Shown here one piece after another: positions 13,250 to 22,769 of a stretch of 64,000 nucleotides of DNA. Position 1 is the stretch's first letter. Each line of letters begins with the position of its first letter. The position numbers and the translations under genes are program-made. Source of the stretch: Pyronema omphalodes (lineage: Eukaryota; Ascomycota; Pezizomycetes; Pezizales; Pyronemataceae); NCBI GenBank assembly GCA_024516155.1, contig JAJJXM010000008.1, positions 124,001 to 188,000 of the forward strand, read 5' to 3'. The notes below the pieces were generated by a model. That model searched no databases, was not told where the DNA came from, and saw nothing but the letters and a program-made list of their open reading frames with translations.

Positions 13250-13674
13250 TGTTGTGAAGTTGGCTGTGAGAATGAATGGCCTGCGCGCGCGTTGGTGAGA
13301 GAGAGTTCCTGGTTCGAACTTCGGTTGACTCTTGAGCGACGGACGGGTTAAAAAGATTTGCAGGGATCCTTTCGTCATCCGAAACGCCATTTTTCGAGCG
13401 ACGAGAATGGAATCCCGGTAGTTCGGGTGCGCTAATGAAGGATCCTGGTACATATGGTTGGTGCTATGGAATCAAATCGCACCTGTTGAGAGATAACTCC
13501 TACGTAAGTGCTTTCCCAACGCTCAACGACAGCTGCTTCTCAACGTCTGGCGTGCGTCTTGGGTTGATATCTTTCAAAATCTTGGGATACATATAGAATA
13601 TCCCCTTCTTCTTGAAACTTAAAACTCCTCACCACAAAGGAGCTACATACTCCACGATACCTGTCTGCAACAAA
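13250..13674. promoter_or_regulatory. Divergent promoter between COX17 and questin-oxidase-like gene
   Basis: The 425 bp lie between two start codons that face away from each other, so both core promoters and 5' leaders should be here. No specific binding site stands out. Confidence 0.6.
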
Positions 13675-14958
13675 ATGACCTCTCTCATCAACTTCCGAAA
13701 GCTCTACGACGTAGTTACCGGCGTGTTAACAGGCGATGACCGCTTCACAGGCCTTCCACGAGTCGTCGCAGTCGACTACGAAACCTCCCATGACCGTCGA
13801 GCACGTACCCTGAAGCATCTCCTCCGCGCAAACCACCACCAATACGCCGTTCTCTACAACCGTCTCAATTTCCATAACCACCTTCCACATATCCTTGGCT
13901 CTGTCTTTCTTCTCGGGGGAGATGAATACAAGCTCCAAACAATCTACGATGAAGACCATAAAGAGCTTGAACCCTGGCAAGACGCGCCGCAAGAAGTTAC
14001 AGTTGAAGACTGGCGAGATTTCCTGGGGAACAAAGGGTACCAGCGAGCCTATCTAGACTTCTTTGAAGACGAATTAGTAAGACTAGATTACGACTGGAAA
14101 GAGGTTGTACGGGAGTACCTATTATCAGGCCCACAACCCTTGATCAACAGTCTAATCTCAGGACTCGGACATCCCATGATCCATCTCGGGTATGCCTTTG
14201 AGCTCAACTCCAAAGATCTTGCAATGGAAGCATTAGTTCTCAACGCCACCAACTACGATTTTCTCCATCAATACATCGACCTCCCAGCTCCCACGGTTCA
14301 AGCCTCCATTATCTTCACGCCCGAGGAGATCCTATCCCAAATTAAAGCCGACACCCGCTTCGACAACCTCTTCTCCCTCCCCGGTGAACGCAACCTAAAG
14401 CATCTCTTCGCACTCCAAGGCGAAGCCGTATTGGAGTATTTCCACAAGCTACAAATCACCGACATTACCCATCTGCACAAACAACTCACAAAGCTAGCCA
14501 CGACTCTTCTGATGGCAACCCACGCACCGGGAGATCCTCAATATGATTTTTTCTTCTGCCATACTCTTACCACTGCCTATGCAGTCCGGGTTCTACTCCC
14601 TGAACTCCCCAGAAATTACGCAGAGAACTTGTTAAGACAACATTGGTTGTTTATTGTGTATGTTTATATAGTACAATTCCGGCCGGTTTTGTCGCCGCGG
14701 TTGATAGAGGAGGTGGATACCCAGGGGAAGAGCTGGGAGGATATTGTGACCCAGGCTTTGGCCAGGAAGTTGCCGGATACCCATTTTGTGAAAGCGATCA
14801 GGACGATGAAGATGAGTGCGGAGCTGTGGAAGGAGGAGGATGAGTGGTTTAGGAAGGCGGCGGTGAAAATGTTGGGGGAGTTTAGGAGGTGGGTTGGGTT
14901 TGGGGCCCTGGGTGGGGAGGAGGAGGTTAGGAGGAATGGAGTGGAGGAGGAGAATTGA
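13675..14958 (+). CDS. Questin oxidase-like protein (DUF4243 family)
   Basis: A single-exon gene of 427 residues. The ATG at 13675 is the first in frame and sits in a good context (CAAAATGACC); the open frame extends 63 bp upstream only through a non-ATG codon. The protein resembles the fungal questin-oxidase-like family: an N-terminal LLRANHHQYAVLYNRLNFHNHLPH block (shown here only in part, residues about 50-70), the strongly characteristic ISGLGHPMIHLGYAFE near residue 165, and a later TTAYAVRVLLPEL segment. Family members such as Aspergillus GedK perform Baeyer-Villiger-type ring cleavage of anthraquinones. Most family members are uncharacterised, and no polyketide synthase or other cluster gene lies nearby, so the substrate is unknown. 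The C terminus runs into purine-rich sequence (Gly/Glu/Arg-rich tail) that merges with a GGGGGTC array. Confidence 0.85.
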   Translation: MTSLINFRKLYDVVTGVLTGDDRFTGLPRVVAVDYETSHDRRARTLKHLLRANHHQYAVLYNRLNFHNHLPHILGSVFLLGGDEYKLQTIYDEDHKELEPWQDAPQEVTVEDWRDFLGNKGYQRAYLDFFEDELVRLDYDWKEVVREYLLSGPQPLINSLISGLGHPMIHLGYAFELNSKDLAMEALVLNATNYDFLHQYIDLPAPTVQASIIFTPEEILSQIKADTRFDNLFSLPGERNLKHLFALQGEAVLEYFHKLQITDITHLHKQLTKLATTLLMATHAPGDPQYDFFFCHTLTTAYAVRVLLPELPRNYAENLLRQHWLFIVYVYIVQFRPVLSPRLIEEVDTQGKSWEDIVTQALARKLPDTHFVKAIRTMKMSAELWKEEDEWFRKAAVKMLGEFRRWVGFGALGGEEEVRRNGVEEEN

Positions 14959-14974
14959 GGTGGTGGGTGGTGGG

Positions 14975-15035
14975 TGGGGGGTCGGGGGTCGGGGGTCGGG
15001 GGTCGGGGGTCGGGGGTCGGGGGTCGGGGGTCGGG
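14975..15035 (+). repeat. GGGGGTC heptamer array
   Basis: About eight perfect copies of TCGGGGG begin 17 bp after the stop codon of the questin-oxidase-like gene. On this strand it offers many closely spaced G5 runs. It probably forms part of the transcript's 3' UTR. Confidence 0.9.
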
Positions 15036-15280
15036 CGTGTGTTTATGCGGGAAAGGATGGAATTGGATGGGATTGATTGTCTTTTAGGGCGTTTTTGTTT
15101 TGTGGAATCTAATAGGAATATGGATTTGATGCGAATATGCGAATATGTGGAAATCTAAAATTGCAAATGATTTACGCGGGGGATTGAGGGGTGGGGCAAT
15201 ATGTAGTTAGTAGCCAGCAAATGAAACCGAAAATCCTCTCCTCTCCTCTCCTCTCAAAAAATAACTTTCCTTCCACTTAT

Positions 15281-15372
15281 TCATCCATCACCATCACCAT
15301 CACCATCACCATCACCATCACCATCACCATCATTCACCCATCACCATCACCATCACCATCATCCATCATCCA
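15281..15372 (+). repeat. CACCAT/ATC microsatellite
   Basis: Repeated CACCAT units, with two short interruptions, lie about 30 bp upstream of the LINE target site. Together with CTCTC repeats at 15237-15256 they make up most of the interval between the questin-oxidase-like gene and the LINE. Confidence 0.9.
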
Positions 15373-15402
15373 ACGCCACACCCCCACATCCACCAACATC
15401 GT

Positions 15403-15417
15403 AAGTAAAAGCCAAAA
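15403..15417. repeat. Left target-site duplication of the LINE
   Basis: AAGTAAAAGCCAAAA occurs here and again, identical, at 21451-21465 directly after the AAATC-type tail. It fixes the 5' boundary of the element at 15418. Confidence 0.9.
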
Positions 15418-15524
15418 ACACGCCACTCCAACGCTAATAAAACAACACGTTTTTCGCTTAATTATCCTAATCGGGAAGTCGGAGAGAACTCTCACGGCTT
15501 CACGAATTCCACCCTCCGAGGCCC

Positions 15525-17346
15525 ATGGCTCCCATGAAGCCTCCCCCCCCTCCGCGCTTCGGCCTCACCTCCGATATGCGCATGTTCGGTGGCAGCAACT
15601 CATCCCGAGTCTCCACGCCTGCCCCCGCCGCCGAAGACGACGTGTTTGGGTCCTCCGCACCCGGCACCCCAACGCGTCCCAGTAAAGACGCCCCCTCCGC
15701 AGCCCCAGGATCAGGTTGGTCCTCGGGGAGCTCCCTTTCTTCGTGCCCCAGCACCGTGAAGAAACGCGCACACGTTGCGGCCTTCGGGTCGCTCGTGCAA
15801 AGCGAACTCCGTTCCGCCCCCGCGGTAGGTTCCCAGGCCTCCCCCCAAGTCAGCGTGTCCCTTATGGACAAGTTGTCGGAGCGCCTCGCCGCTGCGGAGG
15901 AACGCTCGAAGGCCCTGGAGGAGCAAATACGTCTCCAGGAAGCCCGCCCATGCTCGTGCCCGCAGGCAAACCTCGCGACGTCGACCCAGTCTACCGCCCT
16001 TCGCCAGCCCCACCCTGTTGGCACCCAACAGTCTGCTCAGGCAGAGAAATCCAGAACTTCCTCCATTGTCGTAGGCATGCCCAAGGCTGCCCCCATACCA
16101 TCCCTCCCCGCCCTCCCGCGTGCGTCCAAACTCACCGCGGCCCAATCCTACGCCGCAAAGCTCCGCAGCAACCTCCCCGAGCTCCCCCCCCCGCCCCCCC
16201 CCTCCGGCGTGGCAGATCGTTCCCTCACGCAAACAGCTGAAGGCCCCCCAACGCCCTCCCAACTTCTCCGTCCCCGAAAAGAACCTCGCCGCTGAAGATC
16301 GCCGCATGATCTTCGTCCGTCAGGAAGGCGCCCGCCCCTCGTCAAAACCAGACCAGGATTTCACCGCCGCCATCAACGTCTGCTTGCACCTCCGCGGTGC
16401 ACCCCATTTCCACCGTGTAGCCCGAGTCTCCAGAAACTCGAAGGGAACGATCACGGCTACCACCAACCCGGGAGTGAGAGCGGATTCGCTAATATCGTGC
16501 TACCGCAACGAAATCCTCAATGCCATCCGCGAGGTTGACCGCTTTGTGGTGGACGTCAAACCCATGGACAAATGGGTCAAGTTGAAAGTCCACGCCATCC
16601 CCCTCAATCGTTTTCTGGGTAGAGGAAGGAATGGCCTGCAAAAGCTCGAGCTTGAGTTGCAAGCCAACCACGACCAGCTCGAGGTCATCCCAGGTGCTCG
16701 TTGGTTGGGCAGCAGACGAAGCATTCGCGAGCGCTTTGAACAGGGCGAGATTCAGTCGTCCTCAGCTGTCTTTTCGGTGAAGGGAACCCCCGCTGCGCAA
16801 ATGCTCATCGCTCGGGGCGCCCTCCTAGGATCCTCTCGTTACCGTGTCGAGCTCTTCAACCACAACGGCCCTGACAGTCAGTGCTCGGGCTGTCTTAAGT
16901 GGGGACACATTCGGGAGAAATGTCAAACCCCCAAGCTCTTCCGATGCCGATTCTGTGGTCAGCACCACGCTTCGGAGGAACACAAGTGCAGCATGATAGG
17001 ATGCTCCACCTCCAAGGGACTCCCGTGCCAGCATTCGAAGGAGTCTGCTCGTTGCGTTAATTGCAAAGGCAATCACTACGCCAATGCTCGCAACTGTCCA
17101 TCCCGCCTTGAAGCCTTCGCCCTGGCCCGTCAGCGTCGCCAGATGTCTTCCTCCTCCGATCAAGCCTCCCCTACAGCGGAAGCCTCGCAACCAGAAGCAG
17201 ACCCCTCCTCTTCCGCCTCCAGCGCTCCAAACGAACCCTCAACCACGGAGACCACATCAGCCCTCTCCACCCCCCGTCCTGCAGCCACGGTGTCTGACCC
17301 AGACGCTATGGTCGATGCCGATGTGCCGGATAACACTCAATGCTGA
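15525..17346 (+). pseudogene. LINE ORF1 (gag-like RNA-binding protein), one frameshift
   Basis: The first part (15525-16295) starts at ATG in a good context and is Pro/Ser/Ala-rich with a short coiled-coil-like stretch (LSERLAAAEERSKALEEQI, residues about 120-140). The conserved second part continues in the +1 frame to the TGA at 17344-17346. The switch falls in a C9-G-C9 tract (16184-16202), where one base more or less joins the frames; skipping one base would give about 606 residues. The second part contains the nucleocapsid-type knuckles CSGCLKWGHIREKC (CX2CX4HX4C), CRFCGQHH..EEHKC and CVNCKGNHYANARNC, then a Ser/Pro/Thr-rich tail. ORF1 proteins of this kind coat the element RNA. The frameshift may be a real mutation, a homopolymer sequencing error or, less likely, programmed. 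Confidence 0.85.
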
Positions 17347-20300
17347 AGTGCCTCACGGTACTTCAACTAAATTGCCGAAAGAGCGGTGAGGCTCTGACGG
17401 CGGTGATGGAGAGCGGTCTCGCTCTGGGTGCGGATGTGGTGTTGGTTCAGGAGCCCCCGACCTTCCAAGGTTGGCGCCATCCAGCCTACGAGTTCCTCTG
17501 GGGAGGAAGGGTTCTGACGGGGAGACGGCGGGATTCAGCGTGGCAGCTTCGTCCACGAGAGGACTTGGCTGCGCCCGGGGACGGTGACCTCCAGGTGTTG
17601 GATGTCACATGCAGAGGTCATAAACAAGTACGTATTGTTAATGTTTATGACGCTCCGCGGACTGATGATGGAGTGCGCCCCGCACGCAATGCGGACTGGC
17701 GCAGGATTATAGGACGGGACACTATTCTTGCTGGCGATTTCAACGCTCACAGCAGAAGGTGGAACCCCCTGTGCGAGAGGCCACTCCATCATCAGTTCTT
17801 GGAAGATCTGATGGACTCATTCGATCTCCGCTATGTCAGTGACGGTAAGGAAACCCACACCCAAACGGGCCAGATCCGACATAGCGTTATCGACTTAGTC
17901 CTGACGACGATGGAGCTTGAAGCCCACGTAGTTGCGAAGCTCCTCGATGACCCGAATCACTCCACAACGTCCGATCATGAGGCGCTGATCTGGAAAGTGG
18001 ACTCTGTAACGGTCCCCGAGGACTTCGACGCCCCAACTAGAGGATGGGCGGTGGGAGAATGGCTGGAGAGTGACGAAGGAGCGCAGAAAGCGGCGTTAGA
18101 TTATCGCCATCGAAGCGAACGCAGACCGCTCGTGTCCGATCACTGCTCCGAGAACGACGTTGAGGAAGAGGTGGTTTGGGTGCGTCAACAGCTGGTAGAC
18201 ATGCTGAACGCTCACGCCAGGAAGATTCGAATCACCGCTCGATCTAAGAAGTGGTGGCACCCCGATGTTAAGGCAGCACGCAGCGAGTACGGCAGGAAAC
18301 GGAGAGCAGCCAAACGCGGTCAATGTTCGATAGAGGAAGAACACCGCCTCCGCAACGCCTATCTCAGCACCCAACGTCGCCACAAGCGAGAGTGTTGGGT
18401 TTCTTTCTTGGAGGGAGCCAACGGAGAGGCGGTATGGAAAGTCCTTCGCGCAACCAAACCGCGAAACGCTGCGGTGGTTGGATCCCTCGAGGACGAACAC
18501 GGCAACCAGGCTGACGATGAAGATGCCAAACGTCGAATGCTTGCTGACGTTTCCTTCCCGCCCCCGAACCCATACCCAGGTCACAGTGGCAACGCAGGTC
18601 CCCCAGGACGCGGATTCCTCCGAGTGACCCAAGAACTGGTCTCCGATTCGATCCACGGTCAGAGCAACTCCAAGGCTCCGGGTGGTGACGGGTTAGGAGT
18701 ACCTATTATCAAGGCGCTCATGCGATGGGACCCTGAACGGGTGACTTCCATCGTCTATCACTGCGTGCGGCTAGGATTCCACCCAACCGACTGGAAGACT
18801 GCCAAAGGAGTCTGTATCCCCAAACCGGGAAAGACTTCCTACCGCAAAGCGAAGAGTTTTCGTATCATCTCTCTTTTAAGCTGTCTGGGAAAGTTAGTTG
18901 AGAAGGTCGTCGCCACCCTCATCGCGGAGGAGGCCGAGAGGCTGCACGCTTTTCACGCTGGGCAGTTTGGTGGGAGAAGAGGTCGCTCCGCCGTCGACGC
19001 CGCGGCAGTCTTAATTGAGGCGGTTGAATTCGCTTGGGAAAAGCAGAAACTCGCGGGCGCTCTAATGATGGATGTTAAAGGGGCCTTTCCCACTGTCAAT
19101 CGAGACTGCCTTATGCGGAAAATGCGGCGACCAGGCATGGATGAATGCTACGTGCGGTGGGTATCTTCGTTTATGAGTGATCGAAGAGTCGAGATATCAC
19201 TAGGCGGCGATTCAGGTACACCCATCGAGACGAACACCGGACTCCCCCAAGGATCCCCCGTGTCCCCAGTCCTGTTCTTGATCTATATAGCCGATCTCGC
19301 TGATCATGTCGAATCAAGAGTCCCCGACGTAACAGGCCTGTCGTTTGTCGATGATGTAACCTGGATCGTGACCGGTGATTCTGCTCGAGAGGTCTCCGAT
19401 AAGCTTGAACGGTGCGCAAACGCTTGCGCGTGGTGGGCCTCCACCAACGCGGTGGTGTTTGAAACAGAAAAGACGGAAGCCATGCTTTTTTCTCGACGGA
19501 GGGGACAGGCTAACCCTGACGAGGTCACAGTCTCGGTAGGTCCTCACCAGATCCCGTTCGCCTCGTCAGCCATCCGTTGGCTCGGCTTTTGGCTCGATCC
19601 AAAGCTCACTCTTAACCACCATCACCAAAAGTGGTTGACCAAAGCCAGGCAACAGCATGCTCGTCTGGCAAGGCTTTGTCGTGCTCAGGGACTCCCTCCG
19701 GGGAGCACTGCTAATCTGCAGAAGGCGGTAGTCCAGTCAGTGGCTATGTATGGCGCTGAGATTAACGCAGTCCGGCGCCTAAAAGGCAAGAGCTCGGGAC
19801 GCACTGCTCGGCTGCAACTGCTCCTCAATAAACAAGCACGAGCGGTCACGGGGTGCTTCAAAACGACCCCACTCGGCTTCTTGATGGGTGAAAGTGCCGT
19901 ACGCCCAGCGGAAGCGCTCATCAAAGGCCGAGAAGCAAAATTTCGGTCACGCCTTCTCACTCGCCCCCGCCCCGCCCCCCCCTCGACCGGCACTCAACCG
20001 TCCCCGACCGCTGCGGCTATCACTCGGCTACTCAAGCGCACGGAAAAAGCATGTGGATTCGAAGCAGTCGTAAATGTCACAGTCCCCGACCGCTTTCGTC
20101 GCTTCCCTGTGGTGATCGCACCCAGGGCTGAAGCTGAAACCTTCGCCCGGAATTGGAGAAACCTCACGTCCACGACATGCATCTGGACAGATGGCTCTCG
20201 AATGGAGGGACACACGGGAGCGGGAGTAGTCCGCTACATCAACGGAGCCTTTCGTTCTTCCCAGCACTACTTGGGTCGTCATACGGAGGTGTTTGACGCT

Positions 20301-21119
20301 GAGCTCTACGCCATCTGGCGAGGGCTCAAGGAGTTCCATTCCAATCACTTCTGGGATCCCAACTCGAATACCAAAGCGATCGTTTTTTCGGACGCCCAGG
20401 CTGCTCTCAAGCGTCTGGAATCTGACACCCCCGGCCCCGGCCAAGAGCTCGCCAAACTTATCTCCCGCGAAGCCTACTACCTCCACATCTTTGACTCCGG
20501 TATCGACGTGGAATTCCATTGGATCCCGGGCCACAGCGATATACCCGAAAATGAGGAAGCGGATCGAGTAGCTAAGGAGGCGTCGAAGCATCGCTGCGAC
20601 TACCGTATGCTCAAACGGTGTGACGACCCAGTGTGTGCTGTTCCAGCGTGGGCTTCCCTGGCGCACCTCAACCGGATCGCAACGGAAACGACATCGACTA
20701 TCACTCGTCGCTGGATTAAGCAACAAACAGCGACCAGCCGTTCCTTCCGCCCCCGCCAAAAGTGGGGACTCCGCCCTGAATTGGTCTCCCTCCCCAAACG
20801 CCGAGCAGCTGTGTTCCTCCAGCTTGCTTCAGGCCACGCCCTCATCGGCACCCATCTGGTGCGCGTTAAGAAAAAAGAGTCGGACCGGTGCTGGTGGTGC
20901 CAGTCGGAAAAAAGACAAACCAGAGGCCATTTGTTTGGAGACTGCCCCCGCTGGCGAAAGGAGTTCAAGACGTTGAAAGAGGAGGTTGAGAGAATACGGG
21001 GACGGAGGGGAAGGCCGAGAGGAAGGCTTAAGGTGGTGGATTTGTTTAGGGACGATCGACTCACGAAAGCGATCTTGGAATTTTTGTCTGCAACGGAGAT
21101 AGGCAGAAGATACGTATAG
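17340..21119 (+). CDS. LINE ORF2 polyprotein: endonuclease, reverse transcriptase, RNase H
   Basis: An intact frame of 1,259 residues. Order of domains: an APE-type endonuclease (LQLNCRKS near residue 10, VQEP at 37-39, GDFNAHS at 132-138, SDH at 211-213); a reverse transcriptase (FRIISLLSCLGK, Asp578 in MMDVKGAFPTV, LPQGSPVSP from 635, catalytic FVDD at 669-672); an RNase H (Asp951 in TDGSRMEG, Glu988, Asp1018, His1065 in PGHSDIPENEEAD, Asp1075); and a C-terminal CX2CX9HX4C knuckle from Cys1184. All expected catalytic acids are present, so the enzyme could be active. Its ATG (17340) overlaps the end of ORF1 in ATGCTGA, so ORF2 is probably translated by reinitiation after ORF1 stops. ORF2 carries out nicking of target DNA and primed reverse transcription. 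Confidence 0.96.
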   Translation: MLKCLTVLQLNCRKSGEALTAVMESGLALGADVVLVQEPPTFQGWRHPAYEFLWGGRVLTGRRRDSAWQLRPREDLAAPGDGDLQVLDVTCRGHKQVRIVNVYDAPRTDDGVRPARNADWRRIIGRDTILAGDFNAHSRRWNPLCERPLHHQFLEDLMDSFDLRYVSDGKETHTQTGQIRHSVIDLVLTTMELEAHVVAKLLDDPNHSTTSDHEALIWKVDSVTVPEDFDAPTRGWAVGEWLESDEGAQKAALDYRHRSERRPLVSDHCSENDVEEEVVWVRQQLVDMLNAHARKIRITARSKKWWHPDVKAARSEYGRKRRAAKRGQCSIEEEHRLRNAYLSTQRRHKRECWVSFLEGANGEAVWKVLRATKPRNAAVVGSLEDEHGNQADDEDAKRRMLADVSFPPPNPYPGHSGNAGPPGRGFLRVTQELVSDSIHGQSNSKAPGGDGLGVPIIKALMRWDPERVTSIVYHCVRLGFHPTDWKTAKGVCIPKPGKTSYRKAKSFRIISLLSCLGKLVEKVVATLIAEEAERLHAFHAGQFGGRRGRSAVDAAAVLIEAVEFAWEKQKLAGALMMDVKGAFPTVNRDCLMRKMRRPGMDECYVRWVSSFMSDRRVEISLGGDSGTPIETNTGLPQGSPVSPVLFLIYIADLADHVESRVPDVTGLSFVDDVTWIVTGDSAREVSDKLERCANACAWWASTNAVVFETEKTEAMLFSRRRGQANPDEVTVSVGPHQIPFASSAIRWLGFWLDPKLTLNHHHQKWLTKARQQHARLARLCRAQGLPPGSTANLQKAVVQSVAMYGAEINAVRRLKGKSSGRTARLQLLLNKQARAVTGCFKTTPLGFLMGESAVRPAEALIKGREAKFRSRLLTRPRPAPPSTGTQPSPTAAAITRLLKRTEKACGFEAVVNVTVPDRFRRFPVVIAPRAEAETFARNWRNLTSTTCIWTDGSRMEGHTGAGVVRYINGAFRSSQHYLGRHTEVFDAELYAIWRGLKEFHSNHFWDPNSNTKAIVFSDAQAALKRLESDTPGPGQELAKLISREAYYLHIFDSGIDVEFHWIPGHSDIPENEEADRVAKEASKHRCDYRMLKRCDDPVCAVPAWASLAHLNRIATETTSTITRRWIKQQTATSRSFRPRQKWGLRPELVSLPKRRAAVFLQLASGHALIGTHLVRVKKKESDRCWWCQSEKRQTRGHLFGDCPRWRKEFKTLKEEVERIRGRRGRPRGRLKVVDLFRDDRLTKAILEFLSATEIGRRYV

Positions 21120-21450
21120 GCATGGGCAGAAGGGCCAGGTGCTTGGAGGGCGAATTGTAAATTTTTTCATTACTTTTCTTTTGATTTTCACGATTTTTTC
21201 TTTTTAGTTATAAGAGGGGAAGGTGTGAGCGATACGGGGGACTGTCAGGTTTCGGCTGGGGTTTAGGATTTTTTTGTTTCTTTGGGGTGTTTCTTTATTT
21301 ACTTATCTTTTCGGGGACGTCACGGGGTGCAGGAGATTGGGGAGCCTCTTTAGGTGGTCTCGGCCACGAGGACAGGAAAAACGGATTTAGTTTCCCGCAT
21401 AGGCCTTAAAGGCCTCGAACGGTGTATGATTAAAATCAAATCAAATCAAA

Positions 21451-21465
21451 AAGTAAAAGCCAAAA
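21451..21465. repeat. Right target-site duplication of the LINE
   Basis: Second, identical copy of AAGTAAAAGCCAAAA, directly following the AAATC-type 3' tail of the element. Confidence 0.9.
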
Positions 21466-21817
21466 GCCAAAACCCTTAAATTCAACCCCCTCCCCCCTCC
21501 CCCCCCAAAAAAAAATTTATCATCGTGATTTATGTATGTATGGCTATCTTTTCATTATATATATATATATATTTGCTGGTTTTCTTCGCGTTGTGTTGTT
21601 TTGCTTGCGTTGCTTGCGTGATTTATTATGAATTGAGGAATGAACTGTGGAATTATGAATTAGGGAATTATGAATTGTGGAATTATAAATTATGATGCAC
21701 GGGGCATGGTGATGTACGGAGCATGGTGATGCACGGAGCATGGTGATGGAGCATGGTGATGGATTGTGATTGTGATTGTGATTGTGATTGTGATTGATGA
21801 TGATTGATGATGATGGA
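21466..21817. repeat. Simple-sequence region with TATA, GAATT and GTGATT repeats
   Basis: Contains C and A runs (21486-21518), a TA repeat (21558-21573), repeats of GAATTATGAATT type (21630-21695), GGAGCATGGTGATG units (about 21705-21757) and GATTGT/GATGATT units up to 21815. No gene seen. Confidence 0.75.
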
Positions 21818-21956
21818 TATTGCTACCTATTGCTAGTTATTGCTAGTTATTGCTAGTTATTGCTAGGTATTGCTAGATATTGCTAGATATTGCTAGGTAT
21901 TGCTAGTTATTGCTAGATATTGCTAGTTATTGCTAGTTATTGCTAGGTATTCCTAG
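21818..21956 (+). repeat. Decamer minisatellite TATTGCTAGN
   Basis: About fourteen tandem copies of a 10-bp unit TATTGCTAG(T/G/A), nearly perfect in phase, followed by one degenerate copy (TATTCCTAGA). Confidence 0.92.
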
Positions 21957-22769
21957 AATCATCAGGATCCAAGAATTTAAGAATTTAAGAATTTAAGAAT
22001 TCAAGTTTTCGGTTTTCAGTTTTCAGTTTAACACAACGGGGTTGAAAACGGAGTCCAAAACGGGATACAAAACGGGGTTCAAAACGGGGTTCAAAACGGT
22101 GTTCAAAACGGTGTTCAGAAAGGATTGGTATAATTGGTATAAATCATTTCCAGTTTCAGTTACGATTTACAGTTTACAGACCCAACGGAAAAAAGCAACG
22201 AAAAAAAAGCAACAGAAAACCACAATAACAACAATCACAACAGAAAAACAATTACAGTCAAACCAATAAACCAACGAAACCAATAAACCAACGAGACAAA
22301 AGAAACCAACGAGAAAAAAAAGAAACCAACGAGAAAAAAAAAAGAAAACGATATCTACAAGAAAAAAAAAGAAAAAAAAGAAAATATCGACCTTCCCAAT
22401 AAGTAAGTACAAATAAAAGATAAAGAGACAAATATAAAAGATAAGAGACAAAAGATAAAAGATAAAAGATAGAAAAGAAAGAAAAAAAAAAGTAAAAGTA
22501 TGCATTGAAACAAAACGCGGAACGCCATTCTCCTCTATATTTATTGAGTCCTGAAACTTCAACCTCCGACTTCCGGCTTCCGACCTCCGACTTCCGACCT
22601 CCGACCTCCAACCTCCGACCTCCAACCTTCTTCGTTGACGCTCGCTTCTTCGTTGATTCTCGCTTCGTTGATTCTCGCTTCTCGCTTCTGCGTCAATCCT
22701 CGCTTCTGCATTGCTTCTCGCTGCCTACTTCCCGCTTCCCGCTACACACACTCCCATACTTCATCCCCT
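21957..22769. repeat. Mosaic of short tandem repeats before the TPC1 3' end
   Basis: Successive arrays: AATTTAAG octamers (21973-22005); a 12-bp unit CAAAACGGGGTT (22040-22113); A-rich GAAACCAACGA units (22260-22345); purine-rich AAAGATA units (22415-22480); hexamers of TCCGACC/TTCCGACC type (22563-22628); and CGCTTCTTCGTTGATTCT units (22630-22735). Open frames here are only repeat translations. No gene is recognised. Confidence 0.75.

Larger units (their letters stand above)
15418..21450 (+). mobile_element. Full-length Tad-like non-LTR (LINE) retrotransposon
   Basis: The element is 6,033 bp between perfect 15-bp target-site duplications. It has a short 5' UTR, ORF1 (gag-like, three zinc knuckles), ORF2 (APE endonuclease, reverse transcriptase, RNase H, terminal zinc knuckle), a 331-bp 3' UTR and a tail of AAATC units (about 21434-21450) rather than poly-A. 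The presence of RNase H and a C-terminal knuckle fits the fungal Tad clade; I have not placed it more finely. Coding DNA is GC-rich, with no sign of repeat-induced mutation, and ORF2 has no stop. The perfect duplications and open ORF2 point to recent insertion. The element landed between the convergent questin-oxidase-like and TPC1 genes and disrupts neither. Confidence 0.95.

Noticed and set aside
13675..14958. Anthraquinone or other polyketide gene cluster around the questin-oxidase-like gene
   Set aside because: Neighbours are housekeeping genes (ALG6, COX17, TPC1); no polyketide synthase or tailoring enzymes are present in the window.
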